Positions 7,339 to 16,224 of a stretch of DNA of 43,821 nucleotides are shown here, one piece after another (position 1 is the first letter of the stretch; the number at the start of each line of letters is the position of its first letter). Both the position numbers and the translations under genes were made by a program. The notes beneath the pieces were generated by a model. It ran no database searches. It saw nothing but the letters and a program-made list of their open reading frames with translations, and had not been told where the DNA came from. This DNA is from Flavobacteriaceae bacterium (GTDB lineage: Bacteria; Bacteroidota; Bacteroidia; Flavobacteriales; Flavobacteriaceae): the NCBI GenBank assembly GCA_947373225.1, contig CANBWX010000010.1, positions 1-43,821 on the forward strand. Reading direction: 5' to 3'.

Positions 7339-7848
7339 ATGGCTGAAAAGAGGCTTAAAATAAGAAAACTACATAATAAATTATTCACAAAAAACCGACT
7401 TGTTATTTTGAATGAGGAAACATTTGAAGAACTTTTTTCTTTTAAATTGAATCTAATGAATGTTTTTGTAGCAGCAACTTTGGGTGCTATTTTATTGATT
7501 ACATTTACTACTTATATCATTGCTTTCACACCTTTACGCGAGTTTATTCCCGGTTATTCATCTTCTAAATTGAAAAAAGATGCAACAGTTCTGGCCTTAA
7601 AATCAGATTCCCTTTCTTTTGCTCTAAAGAAAAATGAAGCGTATATAAAATCAATTCAAAAAGTATTGACGGGCAATCTTGACTTTGCAAAATTTAATAA
7701 AGATTCTATTCTTGTTGAAAAAGAAGTAACGCCGACAAAAGTTGATTTGTCCCCTTCAAAAGAAGAACTGGAATTACGAAAAGATGTCGCTAAAGAGGAC
7801 AAATCCTCCCAACAAAGTCATTCAAAAAAGAAGGTTAAAACACACTAA
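7339..7848 (+). CDS. Bitopic membrane protein resembling the N-terminus of membrane M23 peptidases, no catalytic domain
   Basis: A 169-residue protein: basic cytoplasmic head (1-45, RLKIRKLHNKLFTKNRLVILNEETFEELFSF), one membrane helix (~46-67), then FTPLREFIPGYSS and a short periplasmic coiled-coil-like region (LKSDSLSFALKKNEAYIKSI), ending in a Ser/Lys-rich tail. The layout and the P-L-R-E-x-I-P-G-Y motif resemble the front part of flavobacterial membrane M23 (LytM) endopeptidases, but there is no LytM domain: no H-x3-D, no H-x-H. The next gene begins 16 bp after the stop, so there is no room for a decayed catalytic part. Probably co-transcribed with the GH3 gene. It may be an envelope scaffold; function unproven. 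Confidence 0.7.
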   Translation: MAEKRLKIRKLHNKLFTKNRLVILNEETFEELFSFKLNLMNVFVAATLGAILLITFTTYIIAFTPLREFIPGYSSSKLKKDATVLALKSDSLSFALKKNEAYIKSIQKVLTGNLDFAKFNKDSILVEKEVTPTKVDLSPSKEELELRKDVAKEDKSSQQSHSKKKVKTH

Positions 7849-7863
7849 AATAAACACTCATAA

Positions 7864-9351
7864 ATGTCTTTAAAACCTTTTTTTGCTAAAATATTTGCCA
7901 AAAAAATATATCGAAAAACGCAACTTTGGGCTAACAATCCAATAGAAACGCAACGCAATGTTTTTGAAGGTTTAATTCGTCAAGCGAAAAACACAAAATT
8001 TGGCATAGACCATCATTTTGAACAAATAAAAACAACGGAAGATTTCGCTAAAAACGTTCCTGTTCGCGATTATGAAGAGTTGAAATCTTATATAGAAAGG
8101 GTCGTAAAAGGGGAGGAAAACATTCTCTGGAAAGGTAAGCCCATTTATTTTGCCAAAACTTCGGGAACCACTTCGGGAGCAAAATATATTCCGCTTACTA
8201 AGGAATCGATGCCGTTTCATATTGAAGCCGCTCGAAATGCTATTTTGCATTATATTCACGAAACAGGAAATGCCGATTTTGTAGATGGAAAAATGATTTT
8301 TCTCCAAGGAAGTCCAATATTGGAAGAAAAAAATGGAATAAAACTGGGAAGATTATCCGGAATTGTGGCGCATTTTGTTCCGAAATATTTGCAAAAAAAC
8401 CGAATGCCTTCCTGGGAAACCAATTGTATTGAGGATTGGGAAACCAAGGTAAATGCGATTGTCGAAGAAACATTTGATCAGAATATGACAGTGATTTCTG
8501 GAATTCCGTCTTGGGTGCAAATGTATTTTGAGAAACTGCATCAAAAAGGAGGAAAGCCTGTTGGCGAAATTTTTAAAAACTTCAATTTGTTTATTTACGG
8601 CGGCGTCAATTATGAACCGTATCGCGCAAAATTCGAAAACCTCATTGGACGAAAAGTAGACAGTATTGAATTATTTCCAGCTTCGGAAGGATTTTTTGCC
8701 TACCAAGATTCTCAAAAAGAAAAAGGAATGTTGTTATTATTGAATTCAGGTATTTTTTATGAATTTATAAAAAGCGATGAATTTTATACCAAAAACCCAA
8801 GACGATTCACCATTGGCGAAGTCGAATTGAGCGTCAATTATGTGTTGATAATTTCTACCAATGCAGGACTTTGGAGTTATAACATTGGCGACACCGTTCA
8901 GTTTACCAGCTTGAAGCCATATCGAGTTATTGTCTCGGGAAGAATCAAACATTATATTTCGGCATTTGGCGAACACGTGATTGGCAAGGAAGTCGAAAGT
9001 GCTTTGCAGGAAGCTATAATTGGCACAACTATTCGCATCAACGAATTTACCGTTGCGCCACAAATTACTCCAAATGAAGGCTTGCCATACCATGAATGGT
9101 TTATCGAATTCGAAAATGAACCAGAGAATTTGGATGCTTTTTCGGAAGCATTAGATCATGCGATGCGCAAACAAAACATGTATTACGATGATTTGATTGT
9201 GGGTAATGTGTTGAAAAAAGTGGTTGTCACCAAAGTGGTCAAAAATGGTTTTCAAGACTATATGAAATCCATTGGAAAACTGGGCGGACAAAACAAAATA
9301 CCAAGGTTGAGCAATGACAGAAAAATTGTAGATTTATTGAACAAGAAATAA
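7864..9351 (+). CDS. GH3 auxin-responsive promoter family protein (acyl-adenylating, ANL superfamily)
   Basis: A 495-residue cytoplasmic enzyme of the GH3 family. In plants these conjugate acyl acids such as jasmonate or indole-acetate to amino acids; in bacteria the substrate is unknown. The three adenylation motifs are visible: KTSGTTSGAKYIPL (~98-112, ATP phosphate loop), ELFPASEGFFAY (~263-274) and SYNIGDTVQF (~338-348, the YxxGD motif), and the C-terminal lobe contains GRIKHYISAFGEHV. Length is near the family norm (450-600). It follows the M23-like gene by 15 bp and precedes the DUF6909 gene by 32 bp, suggesting an operon. Confidence 0.9.
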   Translation: MSLKPFFAKIFAKKIYRKTQLWANNPIETQRNVFEGLIRQAKNTKFGIDHHFEQIKTTEDFAKNVPVRDYEELKSYIERVVKGEENILWKGKPIYFAKTSGTTSGAKYIPLTKESMPFHIEAARNAILHYIHETGNADFVDGKMIFLQGSPILEEKNGIKLGRLSGIVAHFVPKYLQKNRMPSWETNCIEDWETKVNAIVEETFDQNMTVISGIPSWVQMYFEKLHQKGGKPVGEIFKNFNLFIYGGVNYEPYRAKFENLIGRKVDSIELFPASEGFFAYQDSQKEKGMLLLLNSGIFYEFIKSDEFYTKNPRRFTIGEVELSVNYVLIISTNAGLWSYNIGDTVQFTSLKPYRVIVSGRIKHYISAFGEHVIGKEVESALQEAIIGTTIRINEFTVAPQITPNEGLPYHEWFIEFENEPENLDAFSEALDHAMRKQNMYYDDLIVGNVLKKVVVTKVVKNGFQDYMKSIGKLGGQNKIPRLSNDRKIVDLLNKK

Positions 9352-9383
9352 AAGGCTTACATTTGGTTACAAAATAAAATGTG

Positions 9384-11066
9384 ATGAAAGAAATTAAAAA
9401 CATATCGAGATCTAGAGCGCAAGAATCTTCGGCGGCAATTGAAAAAATGTATATCACAATGCGCCATTTATTTAACCGTGGTTTTTACAAACCTATGGGA
9501 GTTTCGGGCGAAACATTACGCGAAGCATTGCTTTCGTTACGACCTGAAATTTATGGAAATATTGGTGAAGAAAAAGTAGAATTAAACGGGCTTTTGTATG
9601 TTATAGAACGCCTTCCAATAGGAATTGAGGAATGTAGATTTATCAATTTGACTTCGGATGAAGGCTACTCAAAATCTCATTTTCAGGCAATCGTTCCACC
9701 AAAAAGACGACGAAATTGTTACCGAATTGATGAAGAACAAATGAATGTTGAAATCACTCGAGGACGTTCGGATATTTATGATATTTTGACACACTTGACG
9801 TTTATATTCATCGAATCGCATAAAATTAAAAATAGAGTTTTACTTGATGAAGGAGGCGAAGTTTCTCGCGATTGGCAAAAACTAGAACATGCGGTTTCCC
9901 AAAAGAAAAAGCTTACGCAAATAGAAAAAGAAAAAGCAGTTTCGCACGCAGCCAACATTCTTGGAAGAACATTTATCGAAGTTTTATACATTTATGATGC
10001 TTTTGGATCCCAATTAGCGCCAGATCGTTTTTTACACGTAATTTATTGGTTAGGAAAATTAGCGATTGAGGAAGTTGTAGAAGACAACAAAAGAACCATT
10101 ACTTTCAGTCCAATTTTAAGAGAACGATTAGGACATCATATTCACGGTGAAATTTGGGCAACAAACATCAAGGAGGTATTAAAAGAAAACAATCTTTTAG
10201 AGCGTCCGATACACGTTATTAGTGCCAATATGCACAGTGTGATGAACTCTATTTTTGCAACATCGGTGTTGAAAACGACCTATAAAGACAAATCTGATTT
10301 CTTTATTTTTGAAGAATTGAGTAAATCAGGAGCCAATGAGGTTAGAGATAAAGTCGAGGAATTTGCAAAACTGCACGGAATGATTGCTGTTCCTGATGAT
10401 TCTGGAACTAATATTGACGTTCAAATTTTTGACACAGCAAAAATAGATTGGGCAAAATCATCCTTTCCAACAGCAAAAATTAAAGGCGAAAATCCTGTAA
10501 TTATTGTTATGGATTATGCTTTTGGAGAACAGGCTTATGAAACTATTGATGAATTATTGAAACCATTCAAGAAAGACAATAGTTTAATAAATGTCGAATC
10601 CATTTCTATAATGGGAAAAGCAGGAATTCTGGAAGGCGGAAAAGGGGACATCATGATCCCAACAGCTCACATTAACGAAGGAACTGGTGATAATTATTTT
10701 TTCGATAATGAACTAAAGCCAGAAATGTTTGAAGGAAATGACATTGCGGTTTTTGCGGGTCCAATGGTAACGGTTTTAGGGACATCTTTACAAAATAAAG
10801 ATTTATTGAAGTTCTTTCACGAATCTACTTGGGGCGTTATTGGTTTAGAAATGGAAGGTTCTTATTATCAAAAAGCCATTCAATCAGCCTCTAAAATCCG
10901 AAAAAGCATCCCACACAATGTAAAAGTGAGATATGCTTATTACGCATCGGATAATCCGCTAGAAACCGGAAGCACATTGGCTTCGGGAGGTTTGGGAGCA
11001 TCAGGAGTAAAACCAACTTATTTGATAACAATTAAGATATTGGAACAAATTTTTATTGTAAAATAA
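9384..11066 (+). CDS. DUF6909-like protein with nucleoside-phosphorylase-like C-terminal half
   Basis: A 560-residue protein I recognise as a conserved flavobacterial family (DUF6909). No signal peptide or membrane helix. The N-terminal half contains VPPKRRRNCYRIDEEQMNVEITRGRSDIYDILTH and HHIHGEIWATNIK. The C-terminal half (~360-550) reads like a nucleoside phosphorylase/AMP-nucleosidase fold: IIVMDYAFGEQA, then SIMGKAGILEGGKGDIMIPTAH (~405-425, compare the G-x-x-G-G-L...GD-I-V/I pattern of PNPs), FAGPMVTV, and GLEMEGSYYQKAI (~488-500, compare the conserved E-M-E of the ribose site). Catalysis is inferred, not known. I chose ATG 9384 over the GTG just upstream. It may share a transcript with the GH3 gene. 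Confidence 0.7.
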   Translation: MKEIKNISRSRAQESSAAIEKMYITMRHLFNRGFYKPMGVSGETLREALLSLRPEIYGNIGEEKVELNGLLYVIERLPIGIEECRFINLTSDEGYSKSHFQAIVPPKRRRNCYRIDEEQMNVEITRGRSDIYDILTHLTFIFIESHKIKNRVLLDEGGEVSRDWQKLEHAVSQKKKLTQIEKEKAVSHAANILGRTFIEVLYIYDAFGSQLAPDRFLHVIYWLGKLAIEEVVEDNKRTITFSPILRERLGHHIHGEIWATNIKEVLKENNLLERPIHVISANMHSVMNSIFATSVLKTTYKDKSDFFIFEELSKSGANEVRDKVEEFAKLHGMIAVPDDSGTNIDVQIFDTAKIDWAKSSFPTAKIKGENPVIIVMDYAFGEQAYETIDELLKPFKKDNSLINVESISIMGKAGILEGGKGDIMIPTAHINEGTGDNYFFDNELKPEMFEGNDIAVFAGPMVTVLGTSLQNKDLLKFFHESTWGVIGLEMEGSYYQKAIQSASKIRKSIPHNVKVRYAYYASDNPLETGSTLASGGLGASGVKPTYLITIKILEQIFIVK

Positions 11067-11135
11067 AGAATTGACTAGATAAAAGGAAATATTTAATATT
11101 CTATTTATAAACACTAAAAAATCAAATTAACACAT

Positions 11136-12488
11136 TTGAAAACGAAAACAGGAAGATATTCGGGCTATATACGGCCATTCTCGTACTTGATTGATTTAAT
11201 AATCATCAATGTATTGGCTATTTATATTATGCCATTTCATGCAAATGAAATTTATTATTCTGTTTTTATAAGTTTCGCTTGGTTTATAATTGCTGCAAAT
11301 CTTGGTTTTTATGAAGTGTATCGCTATACAAAAGTTATTTCAATACTAAACTGCACAGTAAAACAAGGGATTTTATTTACCTTATTTTGTATTGCTTTAG
11401 AGTATTTTTATTCAGAAACTTCAAATCAGAAATCGGTGGCTTTCTTTGTTGTTTCAACACTGTTGCTGATTTTAGCAATCAAACTTTTTATTTATTATTT
11501 TCTTCGAAAATTCAGAGTTTTATTTGGCGGTAACTTTAGAACCGTGGTACTGCTAGGAAATGATATTAACGTTAAACCTTTAAAGGCTTTTTTTACTGAA
11601 AACCCGGATTATGGATATAAATTAATAAAAGTATTTACCCTTGAAGACCATAAAAAACAAAGAATTGATGACTGTCTTTCCTTTGCTTTAGAAAACAAAA
11701 TGGACGAAATATATTGTTCAATGGCAGATTTATCGGATAGTCAAATAAATGAAATCATTAATTTTGCCGACAATAACTTAAAGACATTAAAATTCATTCC
11801 TAATGAAAAGCAAATCCTTTCTAGGAGTGTTAAGTTCGAATACTATGATTATATTCCAGTTATTTCATTAAGGAATATTTTGCAAGACGAAACATTAAAT
11901 AAAATCTTCAAACGTGTTTTTGATCTTGTTTTTTCTTCTTTAATTATTATTGGTATTCTTTCATGGCTTACACCAATATTAGCAATAATAATTAAATGGG
12001 AATCAAAAGGACCATTGTTTTTTATCCAAAAAAGAAACGGATTGAATTACAAAGAATTCAATTGTTACAAGTTCCGGTCGATGGAGGTAAATGACAAGGC
12101 CGATTTAGATTTAGCATCAAAAAATGACATACGAATAACCAAAGTTGGTAAATTTATTCGAAGAACTAGTATTGATGAATTACCTCAGTTTTTTAATGTT
12201 TTTTTAGGCGAAATGTCTGTTGTTGGACCTAGACCACACATGGTTAGTGTTACTAACATATATGCTTTAAAAGTTGATAAATTTATGGTACGCCATTTTG
12301 TTAAACCAGGAATCACAGGACTTGCACAAACAAAAGGATTTAGAGGCGAAGTAGAGACCGATGAGGATATTATAAATAGAGTTAAATATGATATTTTCTA
12401 TATGGAAAATTGGTCTATTTTATTAGATATCAAAATCATTTTCAATACCATTTTCAACACTTTAAAAGGAGATGAAAAAGCCTATTAA
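11136..12488 (+). CDS. Undecaprenyl-phosphate sugar phosphotransferase (polyprenyl glycosylphosphotransferase)
   Basis: Starts polysaccharide repeat-unit assembly by transferring a sugar-1-phosphate from a nucleotide sugar to undecaprenyl phosphate at the inner membrane. 450 residues: four or five N-terminal membrane helices (~14-125), a soluble Rossmann-like middle (~130-250), one further helix (~262-285) and the catalytic bac_transf domain with KRVFDLVFSS, GPLFFIQKRNG, YKFRSM, DELPQFFNVFLGEMSVVGPRPH and KPGITGLAQ. Domain order is that of WbaP/WcaJ-type enzymes; the sugar cannot be read from sequence. The start is TTG 11136; no in-frame ATG precedes the first helix closely. The GT2 gene overlaps its end. 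Confidence 0.9.
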   Translation: MKTKTGRYSGYIRPFSYLIDLIIINVLAIYIMPFHANEIYYSVFISFAWFIIAANLGFYEVYRYTKVISILNCTVKQGILFTLFCIALEYFYSETSNQKSVAFFVVSTLLLILAIKLFIYYFLRKFRVLFGGNFRTVVLLGNDINVKPLKAFFTENPDYGYKLIKVFTLEDHKKQRIDDCLSFALENKMDEIYCSMADLSDSQINEIINFADNNLKTLKFIPNEKQILSRSVKFEYYDYIPVISLRNILQDETLNKIFKRVFDLVFSSLIIIGILSWLTPILAIIIKWESKGPLFFIQKRNGLNYKEFNCYKFRSMEVNDKADLDLASKNDIRITKVGKFIRRTSIDELPQFFNVFLGEMSVVGPRPHMVSVTNIYALKVDKFMVRHFVKPGITGLAQTKGFRGEVETDEDIINRVKYDIFYMENWSILLDIKIIFNTIFNTLKGDEKAY

Positions 12489-13272
12489 TATGGAAAATCC
12501 TTTAGTATCCATAATAACGCCAACTTTTAATTCTGAAAAATTTATCACCCAAACCATAAAATCGATTCAAGATCAGACCTATATAAATTGGGAAATGATT
12601 ATCGTTGATGATTGTTCTAGTGACAAAACAGTTTCGATTATTGCTGATTTTGTTAAGTTAGATTCAAGAATTCAACTTTTTCAACTCGAAAAAAATTCTG
12701 GAACCGGAATAGCTAGAAATTATGCTTTAACCAAAACAAAAGGTCGCTATATTTCTTTTTTAGATTCGGATGATTTATGGAAACCAGAGAAACTCGAAAA
12801 GCAAATTAATTTCCTTTTGACAAACAAATTACCCTTTACTTTTTCCTTTTACGAATGTATTGATGAATCTGGTAAATCATTGAATAAAAGGGTAGAAGCG
12901 CCAATAAATCTTTCCTATAAACAATTATTTTTTTGTAATTATGTTGGGAATCTTACCGGGATTTATGAGGTGAAATATTTTGGAAAAATCACCATTTCTT
13001 CTATCAGGAAACGCCAAGATTGGATGTTATGGCTTACGATTCTAAAAAAGATAAAATCAGCGCAAGCCATTCCTGAAAGTCTGGCTTATTATCGAATAAG
13101 AGAAAACTCAATTTCTGCTTCAAAAATCGATTTGCTAAAGCATAATTTTGCCGTTTACAGGACTTTTCACAGGTATAATTTAACTGTCGCGTTAATGTGT
13201 ATGATTGGGTTTTTATTCACTCAATTAATCGTAAAACCATTTTATATCAAGACAATCAAAGCATCGATTTAA
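12472..13272 (+). CDS. Family 2 glycosyltransferase
   Basis: A 266-residue GT-A inverting glycosyltransferase that most likely adds a sugar to the lipid-linked intermediate made by the preceding enzyme. Visible: VSIITPTFNSEKFITQTIKS (nucleotide-binding strand), WEMIIVDDCSSDKT, and the metal-binding D-x-D in SFLDSDDLWKPEKL. A hydrophobic C-terminal stretch (VALMCMIGFLFTQLIV) may anchor it to the membrane. The ATG at 12472 overlaps the previous gene by 17 bp; an in-frame ATG at 12490 (MENPLVSII) leaves a 1-bp gap and is equally plausible. Its 3' end overlaps the convergent CapK-like gene by 17 bp. Confidence 0.88.
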   Translation: MKKPINMENPLVSIITPTFNSEKFITQTIKSIQDQTYINWEMIIVDDCSSDKTVSIIADFVKLDSRIQLFQLEKNSGTGIARNYALTKTKGRYISFLDSDDLWKPEKLEKQINFLLTNKLPFTFSFYECIDESGKSLNKRVEAPINLSYKQLFFCNYVGNLTGIYEVKYFGKITISSIRKRQDWMLWLTILKKIKSAQAIPESLAYYRIRENSISASKIDLLKHNFAVYRTFHRYNLTVALMCMIGFLFTQLIVKPFYIKTIKASI

Positions 13273-14566
13273 ACTGTTTCAATTTTCCACGATTGCTTCG
13301 TTCGAGTGTGTTTTTTCGAATAAATGTGAAAGTCAAACCTTTTTCTAGATAAAGAGCAATTGCCTCTTCAATTTTATTGATATGTGCCAAATTCAACTCG
13401 GTTTCGCTCACATATTCAATCTCAAAAGTATCGATTTTGGCTTGCTTAATCACAAATTCTTTTATGTTTCCGTCGTCTTCAATAATGCTTTTGGTGACAT
13501 AATAAAATGTCAATCCTGGCGATTTTTTCCCGCTTGGTAAAAGTGCAATATCATTGGTTCGACCAATTAATTGTTGAAGAATGGGTTTTTTCAAAGTACT
13601 TTTTTCGTCCAAAATTCCAATATCTCCAATATCGTATCGAATAAATGGATGTGCTTTATTAAACAAAGAAGTTATCACGATTCGTCCTTCTTTTCCGTAA
13701 GGCAAAACCTTGTTATCATCATCCAAAATTTCTACAAATAGCGTTTCTGAATTGATTTGCCATTTGCCTTCTGGATTTTCGAAAGCAATCAAATCAAGTT
13801 CCGAAGCTCCATATTCATTGACAACAGGAATTCCGAATTGTTTTTCTAAAAGAATTTTGTCATCTTCAAAAAGCATTTCCGAAGTAACAACACATACTTT
13901 CAAAGTGGGGCAAATGGCTTTAAGAACGATATTTTTCTTCTGCAAAAACTTGGCAAACAAAACAATCGAACTTGTATAACCGTTGATATAATCGAATTTT
14001 TTTGTTTTGAATTTTTGTAAAAATCCTTCAAAAATTGCATCTGATAAATCAAAAATCGGAAACCGAAACCGATGGCTAAGAAAATCCTTGAAACGCTCTT
14101 TTTTATGACCCATAAAATCTAACGGAATTCCATAAAAACGAGCTTGGTAAGAACTGTTAAAATCAATATTAAACCAGCCAAAACGATATATATTTGAAGC
14201 CCAAGTTAAGGCGTGCGAATAATTGTCTTTGGCAAAAACAAATGGATCTCCGCTAGAACCTGAAGTTTTATTGACGTACACATTTTTCGAAGAATATCCT
14301 TTTGATAATCTTTCTTGCAAAGGTTTTTGAAGGTTTTGTTTGTTTAAAATTGGTAAATTATTCCAATTCTCGAAGGACTTTAAATTTGTTAATTCCTGAT
14401 AAAACGAATTATTCTGCAAATGAAAGTTTACAATTTCAGCTTTTTTGTTTTCAAGGAAAATTTCATATTCTTTCTCGGAAAGTGCCACAATTTTTCGCAA
14501 TTCGGTTTTGGCTTTCTTTATTGGAAAACCATTTATTTGAAGCGATAAATCGAAAAGTGGAAACAT
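13256..14566 (-). CDS. CapK/phenylacetate-CoA-ligase-like adenylate-forming enzyme
   Basis: A 436-residue ANL-superfamily enzyme of the CapK group, usually found in capsule or O-antigen clusters, where it is thought to activate an acyl group for transfer. Motifs: KTSGSSGDPFVFAKD (ATP loop, ~100), NEYGASELDLIAFE (~255), FIRYDIGDIG (the YxxGD motif, ~330) and the C-terminal lobe QLIGRTNDIALLPSGKKSPG. It faces the GT2 gene tail-to-tail and overlaps it by 17 bp. Placement beside two polysaccharide genes supports a role in modifying surface glycans; substrate unknown. The next gene, purD, is divergent. Confidence 0.82.
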   Translation of the reverse strand: MFPLFDLSLQINGFPIKKAKTELRKIVALSEKEYEIFLENKKAEIVNFHLQNNSFYQELTNLKSFENWNNLPILNKQNLQKPLQERLSKGYSSKNVYVNKTSGSSGDPFVFAKDNYSHALTWASNIYRFGWFNIDFNSSYQARFYGIPLDFMGHKKERFKDFLSHRFRFPIFDLSDAIFEGFLQKFKTKKFDYINGYTSSIVLFAKFLQKKNIVLKAICPTLKVCVVTSEMLFEDDKILLEKQFGIPVVNEYGASELDLIAFENPEGKWQINSETLFVEILDDDNKVLPYGKEGRIVITSLFNKAHPFIRYDIGDIGILDEKSTLKKPILQQLIGRTNDIALLPSGKKSPGLTFYYVTKSIIEDDGNIKEFVIKQAKIDTFEIEYVSETELNLAHINKIEEAIALYLEKGLTFTFIRKNTLERSNRGKLKQFKSML

Positions 14567-14667
14567 TTTTGCGAATATATTTTACCAAAAATAATATTTA
14601 CCAACAACTATTGACCAATAACCAACAACTTTTTGAGAATTAATTATTTTTTAAGTTCAAAAGCAAT

Positions 14668-14675
14668 TATTTTTG
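14668..14675 (+). promoter_or_regulatory. -7 promoter element for purD
   Basis: TATTTTTG fits TAnnTTTG and ends 24 bp before the purD ATG. No PUR-box-like palindrome is evident. Confidence 0.55.
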
Positions 14676-14699
14676 CGGTTCATAACTAATAACTACACA

Positions 14700-15974
14700 A
14701 TGACAATTTTACTATTGGGTTCGGGAGGAAGAGAACATGCTTTTGCTTGGAAAATGATTCAAAGTCCGCTTTGCGACAAACTTTTTGTAGCGCCGGGAAA
14801 TGCCGGAACTGCTTCAATAGCAAATAATGTTGAAATGAATCCAACGGATTTTGATGCTTTAAAAGCATTTGTCCTTCAAGAAAAAGTAGAAATGGTAGTG
14901 GTTGGTCCAGAAGATCCGTTAGTAAAAGGAATTTTCGATTTCTTTAAAAATGATGAACTTTTAAATCATATTCCAGTTATTGGCCCATCAAAATTAGGCG
15001 CAACTCTTGAAGGAAGTAAAGAATTTGCGAAAGAATTCTTGATGAAACACAATATTCCGACAGCAGCTTATGATAGTTTTACGGCAGAAACTGTAGAAAA
15101 AGGATGTGATTTTCTGGAGACTTTGAAACCTCCATATGTTTTGAAAGCAGATGGATTGGCAGCTGGAAAAGGAGTTTTAATCATTCATGATTTGGCAGAA
15201 GCCAAGGACGAATTAAGAAATATGTTGGTACATGAGAAATTCGGTACTGCAAGTTCAAAAGTGGTAATCGAAGAATTTCTTGACGGGATAGAATTGAGTT
15301 GTTTCGTTTTGACCGACGGAAAAAGCTATAAAATTTTGCCAACGGCCAAAGATTACAAACGTATTGGCGAAGGCGATACAGGATTAAACACAGGCGGAAT
15401 GGGAGCGGTTTCTCCAGTTCCTTATGTTGACGCCATTTTGATGGAAAAAATCGAAACACGTATCGTAAAACCTACAATTGAAGGTTTTCAAAAAGACGGA
15501 ATCGAATACAAAGGATTTGTTTTTATTGGTTTGATAAACGTAAATAATGAGCCAATCGTAATTGAATACAACGTGAGAATGGGAGATCCTGAAACCGAAG
15601 TTGTGGTTCCAAGAATGAAATCCGATTTAGTGGAATTATTTTTGGCTGTGGCCAATGAAAAACTAGACGAATTCGAACTTGAAATTGACGAACGTAGCGC
15701 CACGACAATTATGCTTGTTTCGGGTGGTTATCCGGAAGATTTCGATAAAGGAAAAGTGATCACAGGATTAGAAAATATTACAGATTCTATCGTTTTTCAA
15801 GCAGGAACAAAACTAGATAACGGTAATGTGGTTACAAATGGAGGAAGAGTTTTGGCAGTTACATCATACGGAAATGATTTTCAAGAAGCCATAAAAAAAT
15901 CTTATCAAAACATAGAAAAACTAAATTTTGATAAGATGTATTTTAGAAAAGATATTGGCTTCGACTTACTTTAA
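14700..15974 (+). CDS. purD: Phosphoribosylamine-glycine ligase
   Basis: Catalyses the ATP-dependent joining of glycine to phosphoribosylamine, the second step of purine synthesis. 424 residues of normal length and order: N-domain MTILLLGSGGREHAFAWK, GPEDPLVKGI, the ATP-grasp domain with VLKADGLAAGKGV, EEFLDGIELS, GDTGLNTGGMGAVSP, and EYNVRMGDPETEVVVPRM, and a C-domain with GGRVLAVTSYG. I use the ATG at 14700; an in-frame ATG 27 bp upstream lies essentially at the promoter. It is the only pur gene in the window. Its stop overlaps the convergent DUF6341 gene by 9 bp. Confidence 0.97.
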   Translation: MTILLLGSGGREHAFAWKMIQSPLCDKLFVAPGNAGTASIANNVEMNPTDFDALKAFVLQEKVEMVVVGPEDPLVKGIFDFFKNDELLNHIPVIGPSKLGATLEGSKEFAKEFLMKHNIPTAAYDSFTAETVEKGCDFLETLKPPYVLKADGLAAGKGVLIIHDLAEAKDELRNMLVHEKFGTASSKVVIEEFLDGIELSCFVLTDGKSYKILPTAKDYKRIGEGDTGLNTGGMGAVSPVPYVDAILMEKIETRIVKPTIEGFQKDGIEYKGFVFIGLINVNNEPIVIEYNVRMGDPETEVVVPRMKSDLVELFLAVANEKLDEFELEIDERSATTIMLVSGGYPEDFDKGKVITGLENITDSIVFQAGTKLDNGNVVTNGGRVLAVTSYGNDFQEAIKKSYQNIEKLNFDKMYFRKDIGFDLL

Positions 15975-16196
15975 GAAAGAATGAGCCGTTGTATCTTGGT
16001 TTTCTTCGCCGTTATTTTCTTGTATAATTAATTGTTTACACCAATAAACAATAGCAGCAGCGCAGATAATCATAAAAATCCAGTTGATTGCATTAGCAGC
16101 AAACCAGCTTTTAAGCTCTAGTGCTCTTAAAAAATTGTGAAGTGCGAAAAAAATGTTTTCAAATAACCACTGAATTCCATCAAAAAATGTTTTCAT
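15966..16196 (-). CDS. Small DUF6341-like membrane protein
   Basis: A 76-residue protein with an amphipathic N-terminus (MKTFFDGIQWLFENIFFALHNFLRALEL) and one clear membrane helix (~38-56, INWIFMIICAAAIVYW), then a polar acidic tail. I recognise it as a flavobacterial family (DUF6341) usually encoded next to DUF6427 and upp, as here. Function unknown. A reverse -7 element lies at 16225-16232. It is divergent from DUF6427 with a 48-bp gap and overlaps the end of purD by 9 bp. Confidence 0.7.
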   Translation of the reverse strand: MKTFFDGIQWLFENIFFALHNFLRALELKSWFAANAINWIFMIICAAAIVYWCKQLIIQENNGEENQDTTAHSFLK

Positions 16197-16224
16197 CTTT
16201 ATACAAGTATTATATTTACAGTCA

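Noticed and set aside
7339-7848. Pseudogene of an M23 peptidase
   Set aside because: There is no frameshift or remnant of a catalytic domain; the following gene begins 16 bp later.
14673-14699. Upstream start of purD
   Set aside because: It adds MRFITNNYT in front of the conserved MTILLLGSGG and starts within the -7 element region.
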